Notes: generated by a model not told the origin, from the sequence alone. A DNA stretch of 64,000 nt from Branchiostoma lanceolatum (GCF_035083965.1 NC_089724.1:6612501-6676500), one strand, 5' to 3'; positions 11,901 to 24,450 are shown, counted from the first letter of the stretch. A program made the numbers and translations.

Positions 11901-14900
11901 CTACTCTTCCGCAACCTACCGTTTACTAACGTAGCCATATATTTCCTCGGCTATTTTCAGAAGCTTACTTTGTGCTCCTTACCGTAAATTGTTCTCCCCC
12001 CTTCATGTACAGTATAGACATTTCCCGTCTTAAGTGTGTTTGGTGAACATGTAAGTAGACTCCACTCTGCATGGCTTACAGACAGTCTGGGCCTAATCTT
12101 GTTTCCTGTTTTGGCTAACTGTATATTTTTGCTGCTGGCAGAAGAGAGTGAGTATATTGAACGACCAGGCCATGTTGATTTGTTACCTCATGTTTTACAT
12201 ACTGGTAAAGTGCTTTTCTGTAGGACTTCCATCCCACCTTCTAGAATGTTCTTGTTGGCCCTTGTTGACATAACCCCTGGTGATATGGATAAACACTGCT
12301 TTGTGTAAACCGTGATATTCAAGTAAATGTAGCAAAAAGACAATCTATCCATCGCTTTCTTTATTGTGTTTCCCAAAAAGTTAGTATTGTACCAACTGTT
12401 ATATTGACTATTGTGGCATGAGAACATTCTAGGTATGGCCATGGTTGCCTTACTTCTGTATGCGCATCTCTTATTGCACATGAAATATTTTTCTTTTCTG
12501 CATACTTATTATACTTATTCTGTGCCACTTGGTGTAAAACTTGCAGGCGGTTTTCCTCCTTGAGTCAGTTCTCCACACGCACCACATGAGTCGTTGAAAG
12601 TTCTCCATGTACCTTCTGTGGGCGCCAGGCGTGCGACACGCTCCCTGATCGGCACTCGCCAATCAGCGTAGTCTACATCATGTGATCGGCGCTGAGCCAA
12701 TCAGCATACAGTTGTCGCCACGCTCATGATCAGCTAGCCAATCCCAGCATGTGTTCTCCTCCCACACATCCACCAATCCGATAAAGTCGACCATCGGCCA
12801 TTCAGAAAACGGCTCGCTCTCAAGTCAGTTTCGGCTCAGCCGTCGACACATTCGGCCCTTGTGTGAGAGCCCGAGTTGATCAACCTACTCACCCAGCCTA
12901 CATTCTACCATACCGTTGATTATGTGTGAGATTCGTCCGACACTCTGCACTGTGCAGTGTTACGACAGTAGATTCGACTCCAGTAAACCAGGTGCCATAT
13001 ACTGTCTGTAGTTAAGTTTGCTGCAGTTAGGGTAGGTATGTACTGCTCCACCTCCCATCTTACACAGCGCTAAGAACTTAAACTATAGTCAGTAGCTTTG
13101 AAAACAATTTTTTACTCTAAAAAAAGCAAGATCATTCAACATTTTCTGACATTTTTTATAAATTTTACGAAATGCTGTTTTACGTACAATGAACGCCTTC
13201 TTTTCTTCCTTTTTTCCCTTTTTTATATAAAAAGAGGAAAAGAGTATTTTTTTGCTGTGAGGATGGGAGGTGGTGATATGCTATGAAAAGATTGCTTGTC
13301 CCTGCAGTACTGAATGTTGTGGAAGTTTTGTACAGCTACAATTTACAGCGATGACAGGGAGCACTTTTGTTTGGACTTATTTGAGCCTAACTCTTGTGTG
13401 GTCCAAAGATGCTAAAGAAATCTCATTGTAATTTTGGCCTGATATACCACAAGCTTAAGCATTGTAACCAACAAGGTGTTTACCTTCACTGCATCCAATG
13501 TTATGCATTGTTGTACACAAGGGGGTTTCCTTGCTACAGTAAATACTACTCATATTAGCAAAACTTTGTCTTCCTTTTTGGAAAAATATGCTGTCCAAAA
13601 AGTTACTAGTTGCCTTTTTAAATGATCTGCATTCTTTTTCTGAATCTCTTAATTTTTAAATGATCTGCATTCTTTTTCTGAATCTCTTAATTTTCTCTTT
13701 GATTTGATGAAGAATTCTCAGGATGAATTTCAAGCATCTCCAAGCATTAAGATGTGATAAAAATGCTTGTTCCACAGCTGTACCTAACAGTTCATAACTA
13801 CAACTCTTTGACCAGAAACTCTTTCTAAAAATTGTTCTCATAATATCTGTCTTCCTTGACTTGGAACTATCCACCTAAACGACTTCTTCCTTTCAATCAC
13901 TGATAAAATTGTGTCATCTGGTTCTATCTTCGGTCTCCTCACTAAATCTTGTCACAAGGCCCTTTGGGGTAAGACTAGGCTACTCATAATTCTCTTCACT
14001 GTTGACACTGTTGACCAAATCTTGTTTCAATGGGTCTTACTAAACATTGCGTAGTCATGACAGCATTCAAGTTCATGCAGTGGCCAAATGATACAAAACA
14101 TGTACTTTACTGTGTTGATAATTAACGTCGAATTAGTTAGTGGAAATCGGTTTTATGTATAAAGACAGACGTAAATGTTGCTTTTGACTCCCTCGTAAGC
14201 TACTGCAGGTCCCATGGAAGAAGCCAGGCCCAGAAAGGTTGACAATGTCATGCGAATGTTGCACGCCACTAGCCCAGTCCAATCTGACGGTTTCTGTGTC
14301 TGTATCCTCGACAGGAGCCGTTCTCGGAGCCGCGACGGTTCTCGTAGCCGTGACCGTCGCCGCCGCACGCGTTCCCGCTCCAGGTCCCGCAGCCGCGACC
14401 GCAGGAGGAGCTACAGTCGGAGCCGGTCCCGCTCGCCCTCCCGCTCCCGCAGTCGGAGCCGCAGCAGGTCCCGCCGCAGCAGGTCCCGCAGTCACACACC
14501 ACGCAGCAGGTGGGCAGTATTGTTGTGTTTCACCACATTTGTGGATAGGGTACTGCAGGGGTTTTGCTAGAAAAATTAAACAAGAGGGAGCATACACAGG
14601 CAAGGGAGCAAAGTTATATGTTTTTATGGAAGAATTACTGAGGGAAGGCTGTATGCTGGGGATTAAGCTAAAATCTGAATTTGACAAGGGGGCGCTGGGC
14701 TGAAACAAGAGGGCGCAGCGCCCCTCTTTCCCGATTTAGATGAACCCCTGGTACTTTTATTCTTGTTTATTTCACTGTGACTTTGTCTGGTTTTCATATT
14801 CACCCCTGTACCGTGAATTTGTCATCACCGTTAAAAACCTGTTGTAATTATTTATGATTCCTTCACACATCCGTTCTGTAAATCACTTGCCGCCACGGTA

Positions 14901-15630
14901 AAAGTTCAGTGAAAACGTCCAATCGATTTCTACACCATGAAAATTTTGCTACCAAAGTTCTCGCCTCAAAAAAATTAATATTTGAAACTTTCTATTTTTG
15001 CTATTTGATGGTATTAACAGTTGTCTTGCATTTGAAATATTGATGAGTGCGAAACTCAAAACGTTGTGTCTGTTCCATCTACAGGTCTGGCTCCCGGCGC
15101 GAGTCCCGCTCCAGGTCCAGGACTCCGGAGAAGCGGCGTGAATCCCGTTCTGCATCACGCGGCCGCAGGTAGATAGCCCTCCCTCCTCTTTCAAACCTGT
15201 TTTTCTTTGACAGGCCTTTTTATGAATAAATGAGAGATCAAAAGGAAAGCATAGAAGGTAAAAATTTTAGGCTAGATCAGACATGGTGCACATTTAGTGT
15301 TAAATTTAGGGTATGAAAAGATGAGAAGGTCTCCAAAGAAAATTTCATCCCACTTGGAATGTGTCAGGAAGGACATTAAGGTTTGTGGCCTTACCAGCAT
15401 GGACCCGCTGGACAGAGCCGCTTGGAAGAGCGGTGTGAAGACTGGCTGTCTGCTGCCCATCCCTGTATCAGGGACCACGGCAGCAGTACAATCAAATAAT
15501 GGATACTAGTACTACTACTAGTACTACCAGAAGCAATGTGCAATACAATCTTTTTTTTCATTCCAGCGCTTCTCCAGACAAGCTTAAGGAGAACGGCGTA
15601 GAAGATGTGCAGAAGGAAAACGACGACTGA
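8999..15630 (+). CDS. SRSF7: SRSF7-type SR splicing factor (RRM, zinc knuckle, RS domain), gene A
   Basis: Six coding exons, all GT/AG with matching phases: 8999-9222, 9851-9891, 11747-11885, 14315-14509, 15085-15168, 15567-15630; 248 aa, close to vertebrate SRSF7 (238 aa). The N-terminal RRM has RNP2 (KVYVGDL, residues 17-23) and RNP1 (GFAFVEFED, 53-61). A CCHC knuckle of form CX2CX4HX4C lies at C116, C119, H124, C129, inside [16 protein letters not shown]; this feature separates SRSF7 from SRSF3. From about residue 132 an RS domain follows (SRSRSR, RDRRR) to the end QKENDD. The start ATG gives [10 protein letters not shown], as in SRSF7. By family it binds pre-mRNA, controls alternative splicing and polyadenylation, and helps mRNA export through NXF1. 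A non-coding first exon ends at 8042. Intron 4 holds a candidate poison exon. First of a tandem row of four SR genes. Confidence 0.93.
9269..9382. repeat. MITE, ACTCTCCAAGCAGAGGTTGG family
   Basis: Ends are inverted: ACTCTCCAAACAGAGGTTGG at the left and CCAACCTCTGCTTGGAGAGT at the right, flanked by a short direct repeat ATTTAAA on both sides (target-site duplication of about 7-8 bp). Lies in intron 2 of gene A. Confidence 0.85.
10322..10875 (+). repeat. Tandem duplication in intron 3 of gene A (plus a third partial copy near 11310-11385)
   Basis: Two units about 325 bp apart share AGTCTTCTTGGCAACTAG, then TTTGCCCAACTTGTTTCC, TATGTGATGCCCCC and GCAGCAAGGGAAGGTGTG. A third, diverged piece at 11310-11385 keeps TTATGTGATG and AAGAGAAGGTGTG. 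Each unit ends with a pyrimidine tract followed by an AAG|GTGTG donor-like word, so decoy or cryptic exons are possible, but no clear reading frame is conserved. Confidence 0.65.
12569..12991 (+). other. Candidate poison cassette exon in intron 4 of gene A
   Basis: Sits in the intron after the zinc-knuckle exon, the position where SRSF7 and SRSF3 poison exons lie in vertebrates. A possible acceptor (CTCCTTGAGTCAG, ending 12568) and donor (ACCAG|GTGCCA, 12992) bound about 423 nt. Joined in phase 2 to exon 4, the reading frame meets TAG at 12669-12671 after 34 codons. The segment is GC-richer than the intron around it and carries CCAATCAGC at 12659 and 12697 with CATGTGAT between, an arrangement repeated in genes B, C and D. 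The boundaries are uncertain. An internal promoter is the main alternative. Confidence 0.45.
15300..15540 (+). mobile_element. 3' end of a non-LTR retrotransposon (LINE fragment) in intron 6 of gene A
   Basis: An open frame at 15297-15509 translates to a typical LINE C-terminus: [18 protein letters not shown] followed by [14 protein letters not shown], which matches the pattern RPKxxWxxCVxxDLxxxGL..D.LDRxxWR at the end of many reverse-transcriptase ORFs. After the stop comes a short 3' tail with ACT/AGT triplets. A second copy is at 4440-4620. 5'-truncated and inactive. Confidence 0.8.
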
Positions 15631-17045
15631 AGCAAAGTTACCTCCCTCTTAGCTCCAGGACAACCCGGGCTGCAGAGAGACCCATATGAAACTGTACCAC
15701 ATTTCTTCTTGTAAATCTAGTGTTGATGTTAAGAGACTTGGTAAGGCTGTAAAGGAGACCTTGGTAATGATGATAGACATGAGCAGGCCTCTGAATTACA
15801 GCCACCTCTGTAGCAAAACAATGGATGGTGGACAAGTTGAGAAGATTTTGTTTTAAGAAATATAACATAAGGCATTTCCCGTCAGCTACGTAAATCCTGT
15901 AGCGGGTGTGAAAATATGTGGGGATCTGATATCTGGAGAAAGAATCGAAATTAAAATGTTTCAGCGTTAGTATTTCATAGTGATTCCATTTGAAAAGTGA
16001 CACGTTTTTTTTAAGGAAGGGGAGATGTTTTAAGATAGGTGATAATACTTGAATAAGAGGGAAATGTCATCTGTAAGCGTTTTTTACCACCCCGTATGAA
16101 CCTTTCGAATGGAAGAGTTTATGAAGAGTTGATTGTTGAATCCACACAAGATGGCATTGTTGAAATCCCCACCTGTTTTCAGCATCCCACAGTGTTTAGA
16201 AAGACTGAAGAAGATAGAAGTTGTGATCTCAAGACTATAGCTGTACAAGCATAGCAGGTATTGGGGGGAAATGGTGAAATAAAGCTTGGAAGTCATTTTG
16301 GCAGCATAGATGTTTTGCACTATATTCCTGTACTTGTACATGTAGGTTATGGCGTTATGATATTGCCGTTTGGAGAAACGTTTCGAATTTACCTTCTAAC
16401 ACCGGCATACATTTCTATAGCTATTATATCTGCAGCAAAATGATGAACATCCAGTTAATTTGGTGAATCATGTAATGCTATAGAGGAAGCCAACGTTTTT
16501 TGAGCATTCATAAATTGTGTCCAGTATAGAATAGTACATTCCATTACCGGTAGTTTTGCTGTAGTCTGTCAGGAACAGTACTTCTTTTGACCAAGTTTTG
16601 TCAGCAATATTTCAGCTAGAGGTTCTCAAATAGTTAGTGGTTTCTTAAGGGCAGGAAATAGTAGTGGAAAGAGGTAAGCTCATCATCTTGCATTGCTATT
16701 TTTTGGTGAATATGAATAATATGGTGGTTATATTGTGACAGGTAATGGGTGTAACTCGAGTCACATGAAGTATGATGTTTTGACATTTCCTGTATATGGT
16801 GTAATAACTGTTGTAGGGTTCTGTCATTTCTGTATATGTATTCCATGAACGTTGTCAGCAGCAATTTCAGTATGTATCTCTCCACTCGTATGAACAGCTA
16901 TAGGAGCAGTGTATGTTATTGTTATGACTTTATTGTCCAGTAATTTTCCGTTTAAAATTCAGAGATCTTTCCATTTCTTACTGCCAAGGCTATGTACGCT
17001 GATTTGAATGTTTGATGTGCTTTTAATAAAAGATCACGACATATC
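15631..17045 (+). other. 3' UTR of gene A with two polyadenylation signals
   Basis: Follows the TGA at 15628-15630. AATAAA occurs at about 16277 and again at about 17025 (TTTTAATAAAAGATC), either of which could end the transcript. No other gene is seen. Confidence 0.55.
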
Positions 17046-17330
17046 TTTGTGCTGTATTTATTGTGCAAAAGGTGAGAGTTTGCTAGTGATAAAGGAGGTG
17101 TGTGGAAATGGAGTGGGGAAGTATGCACCATGTTTGATGCAGATGATAGTACAACGGGTAGAAATAATTAAAAGAAATAGAAGCTTTGGTGCCCTGAGAT
17201 TTTTGCCCCCTACTACTTATTTCAAGGTTGATCTTCCTACGACTATTTATAACTACTAGTATGTTGTTTGGTCACGGACAGGCAGATTTTGCCACCAGAA
17301 GATATATCTGGAGATTGCCTATAAAAACGT

Positions 17331-17407
17331 ATTCTCCAAGCAGAGAGGGGATGTTAGAAATCCCGGACAAAACTACCCCTCTCGATCGAAGCCTCTGCTT
17401 GGAGAAT
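17331..17407. repeat. Short MITE, CTCCAAGCAGAGG family
   Basis: ATTCTCCAAGCAGAG at the left and CTCTGCTTGGAGAAT at the right form inverted ends of a deleted member of the CTCCAAGCAGAGG family, between genes A and B. Confidence 0.8.
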
Positions 17408-17599
17408 AGTTATAACGTCGTAGCTATCAGGAATAGAAAATGTTTGGAGGCCACTGCAATCTTCAGTGCAGTGAATCACTTCCCATATATAGATTGAGCA
17501 TCAGACCAAGTTATTCATCATACTAGAACGTCATTATAGAATTCAAAAGTATCATTTTCTTTCGGTTCTTCTTTCTCTGGATACGGAATTCCCAAGTCT

Positions 17600-17729
17600 A
17601 ACGATCCCCAGGGGGCGCGAATGTCGTACCGTCGTCGGAAATACTTCGTGCCTCGTCGGCTTTCCGAACAGTCCCGAGTGCTCGTCGAACCGCCGGGCGG
17701 CCATCTTGAGTGTGGGGGTGCGTCAAGAG
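17600..17729 (+). promoter_or_regulatory. Promoter and non-coding first exon of gene B
   Basis: A CG-rich patch ends with GGCGGCCATCTTGAG at about 17697-17710 (YY1-like GCCATCTT) and the donor GAG|GTGAGTAG at 17730. The layout copies the first exons of genes A, C and D. The transcription start is not defined by the sequence. Confidence 0.65.
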
Positions 17730-20700
17730 GTGAGTAGTTGTAAACAAGTCTCCGTGCTCTGTCATATCTGTATATTGTCCTTGACGCTGAATTAAAAATG
17801 CTGCATGACAATTCTGTGCTTCATTTAAGAACATCATTGTGGACTTGTTCTCAAAGGATAACGTTACCGCAAGCAGCTATTAGCGCGTCGCAGTGTCTTC
17901 CGTAGCTTTCGGTGTACCCAGACTGTATACTGGCTAGTTCACCGTCCTTGCTTGCTTGTATATGGTTTCCTTGTGGCTTCTTTAAAGAATTTAAACATGA
18001 AGGTAACCCTTAATAATTCGACGGCAAAGGTATGTAGGACTGTCTTGCTTTGCAAGGGAACAAAATTATTCACGAACGAGATGGGCGTTTCGGTTGTAGA
18101 GCAGGGGGAGGGGGGCGGTCAGCCATACAACATAATTTTACATGAAAGTGAAAGGAACCGTTCGTTTGACTGTTTAGGTTCCCTATTTAAATTGGGATGA
18201 AGTATTAAGTGAACTTAACGATATTTGTACGATCATACCTATGTACAAGTTGATTTGGCAAAAGTTCCATGCTGTAGAATTAACTGATACAAATATTATT
18301 TTTACGATATGCCCTTTACCAGAATATTATAATGTTTATTTATTTACAGAAGACCATTGGTTGTGCAGTCTTCGGATACTACTTATATTATCCCTGCCAA
18401 GGAAACTTGAAAGGTTTGTGCTTACAAAACTTAAATCTCTCTTTTGTTTATCACTTACAGTTGTGACATATTCTTTTCATTGTGCATTTTCGATAATATT
18501 GATATCAATTATTGTCTGATCACTCTGATGCTTTCGTAGATGTCATGACTATACGTCATGCTTTCTTTCCTTGAATTATTCTCTCTCTAAACAAAATCCG
18601 ACCACAACTGTGTGCTACCAATTTACCTTCTTGGTGTAATGTGCATTCTTTAACTTAATACTATAATAGTTTTCTCTGGCTAGTCTGGGTGTGGTGGTTG
18701 TGTGCAGTGTCCTATTTTACACACCTAATTACCTCTATTTTGTTCAAACACTCTGTTGTTGTACAGCTGTTGTTCCAGTGATGATAAGAATTTTACCACC
18801 AGAGTGCGTATGATTCAGAAATAAACATCATTATGACCAAAGTGTCACTAAGTGCTTGCACTGAAAAGGCGAAAACTGATCATGATGAAAAGCTGTTGTT
18901 TTGAACTCCATTTCTGTCAAGATACCACAATGCAGGGATGTCCCAGGGATGTTAAGAATTTTACCACCAGAATGCATATGATTCTATACTGAAATATCAT
19001 TTTGACCCCAAGGTCTTCTAAGTGCATGCATCAAACACTTATGAAAAGCTGTCGTTTTAAACTCCTATTGTGTCTTATCTGTCAAGATTATACAGTAACC
19101 ACAATGCAGTAACATCTAATTAGAATCATCTTGAATCATTAGATAGCGTTGGACAATGTAGCTTGGGCTTATCTGACTCTGAGATAATGTGCCCAGATGA
19201 GAAGAGTCGCTTGACGTAAGAAGATGAAGAACATCTGTTGCATGCCCGCAGTATTGTTTCAAAACATTAGCCTAGTAATAAAGTAGTATCCATCCCTGTT
19301 GTAGTTGCTTAGTTCCTTGTACTTAACTTGTAGTCCCCTCTGCAAGTCAGTGCTTACCGTGCTAGACTACTATGTATAGCTAATATTTGGAAAGGGGACT
19401 ACAGGAAATCCAGTAGCTACTACAGGGATGGGTACCAGGCTATTAAAACAGTGACAGGCTTCGAAAACCCACCTTCAATTCGACAACAACAAAAAAAGAT
19501 ATAAGATGCAGAAAAAGAAGCAACTTGCAATCTTGTTGGCTACTAGTAAGAGAATGCAGGCTTGAAGTTTCAATGACGTATTGCAGGAAACACAAATATA
19601 GCATCTAAAGTTGAAAATTGGTACCAGTGTACTTTGCAAGTAAATGTTGGGAGGGAAGATTACTACTTTCTCTGGCTGCCATCGTTGTTTTTTTTTTCCG
19701 TTTTTTCTTCCTCATTTTTGACCATCCTTCTAGTGCATGTACTTGTAGGTCAGAAAAATGGGGCAACAAGAGAACAGTTACTGTAATATCTTCACTTCCA
19801 ACATCTGCTTGGAGATTAGCCCCTGGACAGATTCTGAGACAGATATAGAGAACCCTTTTTGTCAATTTGTGCCAGGACATTTGGAAGTGACATTCAAAGA
19901 GGATCAACCCATATACTGCACTCTATCAGTCTATGTCACAGCCAAATTCATCAATGTCATACAAGGATAGAGAGGTGACTGTCAAGTGTCATATGACTGT
20001 GTTTGACAATATTTTGCCAGATCATGTTTCTATGTCCAATCCCCTCCCCTTCTCAGCCAATTATAGTTACTTGAAGGTAAAACAATGAAAGACAAAGTAG
20101 TATTCGACCTAATTGCATGAACCTTCCAGACCCCAGAACTTCTTAGAAATTGCTGTAAGCTATAAAACATGTCACTTTAGAGGCCATTTGATGATTAAGG
20201 AGGTGCCAAACAATTCATCTAATTAGGCTGTTTTTGGAAGGACCTACGATAATGAAGATACATGTAGACATGCAATTAGTTTTCCCACTGACCCCATTGT
20301 TCAGAAGACAGTAATTTCCCAGGACAATAGCTCATTTTTTTTCTGGATTGGGCCCGTAGGGTCTTCAATCATACATGTAACTCCAGCTGTGAGTAAAATT
20401 AGCTGTAGACAATTTTGATGCTACGTATATGTCTGTTTGAATTGTTACTTGTGTAAGGTCGAGTTGTAATTGCCATTTCGAGTTACAGTTAGATCCATAA
20501 TATTGATAATGATTATGCTCAGACTAGTATTTATCTTCTGAAACAGTCCTTGTCATTACGTAGTAGTGACGTAGATATGTTGGCTTGATTTCATGACAAA
20601 GTATGCTAATGTCCAGGTTTTGTAGGAGGTTCTTGATCTTTCTTTACCATTAACCAACATAATTGTCGTGTTGTGAAATTCATATTCTTTATAGCACTGG

Positions 20701-21394
20701 GTTAATGATAAAGGAACCACCTGAGTGTTGCTTATACTTCATACGTGACGGAGAAACAGGTCACAGTTACTATATCATTAACTTTAACCTTGTGTAGTTT
20801 AGTGTAGCCTTTTCCCGTGGGAATGGGCTAGATGCCAGTTAATGTCAATTTGTTTAAAGTGTTGTAATTTACCATCTAAATTCTAACTAGATGGAGCTGC
20901 TAAAACGCTCTTTTCAACTCTGCTCAGGCATATATTTTCCCCTGAGAAAATGGCCTTTGCTGTACGTTCAATGTATGCAGAACTCATTCACTGTTTGTAA
21001 CATGATATTATGCGTATAAGAAATATAACTTTTTAAATGCGAGCCCCGTAGGGAAGCCGTATTGCACTGCCGCTAGCCACTTGAAAAAGTATCATGTTTC
21101 ACCTCAATTGAGGATGACTGCTTTACATGCGAATGTTTCAGCATGTAATATGATTTAATAGATGCAGATTTCTAACAATTGAGTTTCCAGCGAATGTGGT
21201 TCGCCTGCGGTTTTGATTCCCCGTAACAAGAAATTTGACATTTTGCAACGCTTTGTTATTTCAGAGGTTCTAAGTTGATTCCACCCCCCATCCCACGAAC
21301 ATCTAGATCTACACCACCATGTCAGGTGACTATGCCCGAGTTATGCAACCCAGACAATTACATGTACAACGCAATCCCTGAGAATGATACAAGA

Positions 21395-21715
21395 TAATAG
21401 TTACTTGGGCAACTGGATAGATACTGTCAATGCAGAAATGTTCACGGTGGTTTTATTTTCGCGGTTTTCCCTGTGAACTCTTTACCGCGAACTTAAACCA
21501 CCACGAAAAGCCATTCCATTGTGTGACTGTAGCGCCACTATTGTTTCAAACGCGGGAACACTCCATTTGCTCCTTACCACGAACATTTCTGCATTTATAG
21601 TATTAGAAATGGTCAGACTTTGCAGGTAGCATCCACTACCTTTCGTCAGTGTCTCTACGTCAGACCATTTCTGATATCTATCCAGTTGCTTGAGTAACTG
21701 TTATCTTGCGTATCG
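21395..21715. repeat. Nested MITEs: GTTCGCGGT-family element inserted in a CAAGCAACTGGATA-family element
   Basis: The outer element begins GTTACTTGGGCAACTGGATA near 21400 and ends TATCCAGTTGCTTGAGTAAC near 21680-21700. It is interrupted by an inner MITE at 21422-21602 with inverted ends ACTGTCAATGCAGAAATGTTC and GAACATTTCTGCATTTATAGT. A relative of the outer element is at 59226-59390. Confidence 0.8.
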
Positions 21716-22089
21716 TACTGACCTGGATGTCTAACCTTCATCGACATACCTGAGGATGATAGCTTACTGAAATGACTACTCTCCAAGCTCTGCGTGGTTT
21801 TGGACATCTTTTTAGCCATTTGGTCAGCATTTCTCTTCTGCCAGTTCTTCTTAGTGTGTACTGGCCTATATTATACATATCTATGCACCAAGAAAAAATT
21901 ATACCACATAGGTTTTACCTTGTTTCAGAGCGAGTAACTTTTGCAGTATTCCTATAAATTGCGTGCACACATCCAAAGCAAAGTGTGATGATGCCCCTAT
22001 CAAACGATCATAACTCATACTTTTCACTGAAACAATTATATTAATAGAAAGGCTGACAAATGGCCTAAAAAGACGTTCAAAAAAGCCTG

Positions 22090-22118
22090 AGTCTAACCTC
22101 TGCTTGGAGAGTAAAAAG
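22090..22118. repeat. Single end of a CTCCAAGCAGAGG-family MITE
   Basis: AACCTCTGCTTGGAGAGT is present without a matching opposite end nearby: a truncated copy. Confidence 0.6.
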
Positions 22119-22931
22119 ACTCCGACTTTGAGGTGTTGCCAAAAATTAAAGTCAATTTTAACCTAGTGGCCTTGTAGATATATTTTCACAAAATGTGGTC
22201 ACATTAGCCAGATGCAGGTGGCCCTTTGGCAGAGGTGGTTACTTGTACAGGTTTGACTGTTGATTGCTCAATGATGCATGTATAAAGCTTGAACCCTCAA
22301 GACTTGAATGTCAGCTGTCTAGAAACCAAACCAGTTTTTACCTGGCCCAAACAACCAGACAGATATCAGATTAAAGTTGGTCTTGGGAGTTGTGGCAAAT
22401 CCCCATTAGTTATGGGGCAGATGGTCTATGAATGACGGTGGCTCTACTGGCAATTGTAAAAGATGTGGTTTACCCAAGGAGGTTTAAACCTCCTTGGAAG
22501 CACACCTGTGTTCCTCTGTTGTTACCCACATATCTCTAGATAGTTGTTTGAAGCACCCTGGGCACAGAAAGATTTTTATCACGTAAGTGGAGGTGATTAT
22601 GTGTAATCATAGTTTGGCAGCGTATAATTTAAGCAGGTTATCACAATGGGACTGTTGAGACAAGAGGACAATTACGTCGCCCAAAGTGCACTCCCAGTAG
22701 ATTTACACACTGGTTGACTTTTACTCAAACAGTCAAAGGTGCAGATATTTGTGTCCTGTGGGCCGAATGTCATTGAGTTTGATATGTTAGGCAGAGGTGT
22801 AACAGCTTGTTTGAGGTCATTTCTACATACCCGTAAAGCCGATAAACACAAATACACACAGGGGTGATTCATTGTTTGAAAGCCCAAAGGCATGTTGTTA
22901 GTTGGTTACATCTGTCACATAAAGCCTACGA

Positions 22932-23060
22932 AAATATATTTTCATCAGTTTCATGGCATGAAGCTCAGATTTTTTGGACGAAAGGGGCAAAATTTTTTGT
23001 CCGTCCCAACAAGTTAATTTCCATCCTGGGACAGAGGGACAGGTCCTTGAGACAGACTTG
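22932..23060. repeat. Dispersed repeat, GTCCNTCCC/CATCCTGGGACNGAG family
   Basis: Contains TTTCATGGCATGAAG, TTTTTTGTCCGTCCCAACAA and CATCCTGGGACAGAGG. Related to 4100-4225 and 32838-32960. Confidence 0.6.
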
Positions 23061-23748
23061 CGTGCACATCTTTAGGATTTGTCTTATTGTGACTTAATTG
23101 CACATGAGTCAAGATGATCCATTGTTGTAAGAAAATCTTTATTTGCAGCAAGAAACTTGCACAAGCTGTCGCATGCTTTATGGAACAAGCTTCCCTTTTG
23201 TTTGTTTATGTTATACTTGGTCTTTTGTACTGAAATTGAATACACTAATCCAAGGTATGTCTGTGCTACGATAGTGTGATAATACACTAGTACAAAAACA
23301 GATGGCACATAAATGTTATCACTAATCCGAAGTTCTGTGCCAGAGACGCTTTACTAGCAGCTGTTGATAGGGACTATTGTTAACATATCTTTCTGGTTCC
23401 TATCTTTGACCCAACACACCACTGATAGTCATTAAAAAGGGAGATTTTACCGTTCATACACCCATTTCTATCAACATATGCTGGGACATTCGGTCACAGA
23501 TCAAACGAGCCCGGTTGTCAATTGTCCAGTCTTTCAGCAAACAAGTAGGTTCCTGTCTCAGGTAATGGTGTTTTAACATTTTCTCATACTTGCTTTGCAA
23601 AATCCTGCAACTTTGTGTGATTCTGGCCATTTGGGGTGTTTTGAAGATTAGCTGGAGGATGATTTATGAAATACAAGGTTGAAACTGAAAGGGCTTTTAT
23701 TTGTTTAGAAATTAGAGAAAAGTGTATGTGTGACAAGACTTGTCTATG

Positions 23749-23906
23749 TAGCCTCCATAGCAGGCTCTTTGGATCTTTTTTGGGCTTATAATACACTTTT
23801 TGTTGATGACTTCTTTTTCTACAGGCTGGCTGCACAAATGACACAGTAGCAAAAAAAATGTATTGTGACCCCCATAAAAGGTCCAGAGAGCCTGCTATGG
23901 AGGCTA
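23749..23906. repeat. Palindromic MITE, TAGCCTCYNTNGCAGGCT family
   Basis: Inverted tips TAGCCTCCATAGCAGGCTC and GAGCCTGCTATGGAGGCTA are perfect complements over 19 bp. Same family as 1229-1362. Confidence 0.85.
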
Positions 23907-24240
23907 ATGTCAATAGTTTTAATTACTTTTCAGCTTGTTTTAAAAAATTTTTAAACATTTTGAAGTTTTACTTAATTCTATTTTCTAGAGGATAGTTCTG
24001 CATCAATATCAGCAGTAAAGAATTCAAAATTTTCCAGCAACATTTTCCACTTTCTAAGTACATGCAAGATCTTGATCTAACAGGTGTTAGCAGCTCCAAA
24101 CAATGTGCCCAGGGCCAACCATAGCCACCAGAACATTCTTCTGCCAATCAGTCATCATAATCTTTTAACAATGCCTACTTTTCATCAAAGTCTGGCCATC
24201 CTATTACCTTTAAGATATCCTGACAAGTTTTTTTTTTGTT

Positions 24241-24330
24241 TCCTTAACCTTCAGCACACTAAAGTAGCTGTTTGGTACCCAATTCCCTATTGGTTACAGA
24301 GTTAGGGTGAGTAGGGAGAAGGTTGAGTGT
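24241..24330. repeat. Short dispersed repeat, TTAACCTTNAGCACACT family
   Basis: Shares TTAACCTTCAGCACACT, GTTTGGTACCCAATTCCCTATTG and a closing GAAGGTT with 60567-60652. The tips are inverted (AACCTT against AAGGTT). Confidence 0.65.
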
Positions 24331-24450
24331 GACCCCAGTGACAGGGTCTTCAAATATATTGAAATGAAGTTGGAAATTAAAATGAAAAAGTACATTGCTG
24401 CCCAGAATGTTTGTGTCCTTGAGAGCAAGGCATAAGATCTAGGCTAGAGG

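Noticed and set aside
11729-11938. Minus-strand open frame over the zinc-knuckle exon
   Set aside because: Antisense shadow of exon 11747-11885.
14133-14708. Long open frames on both strands over the RS exon of gene A, rich in Ala/Pro/Gly
   Set aside because: Shadows of the Arg/Ser codon repeats of exon 14315-14509 in other frames.
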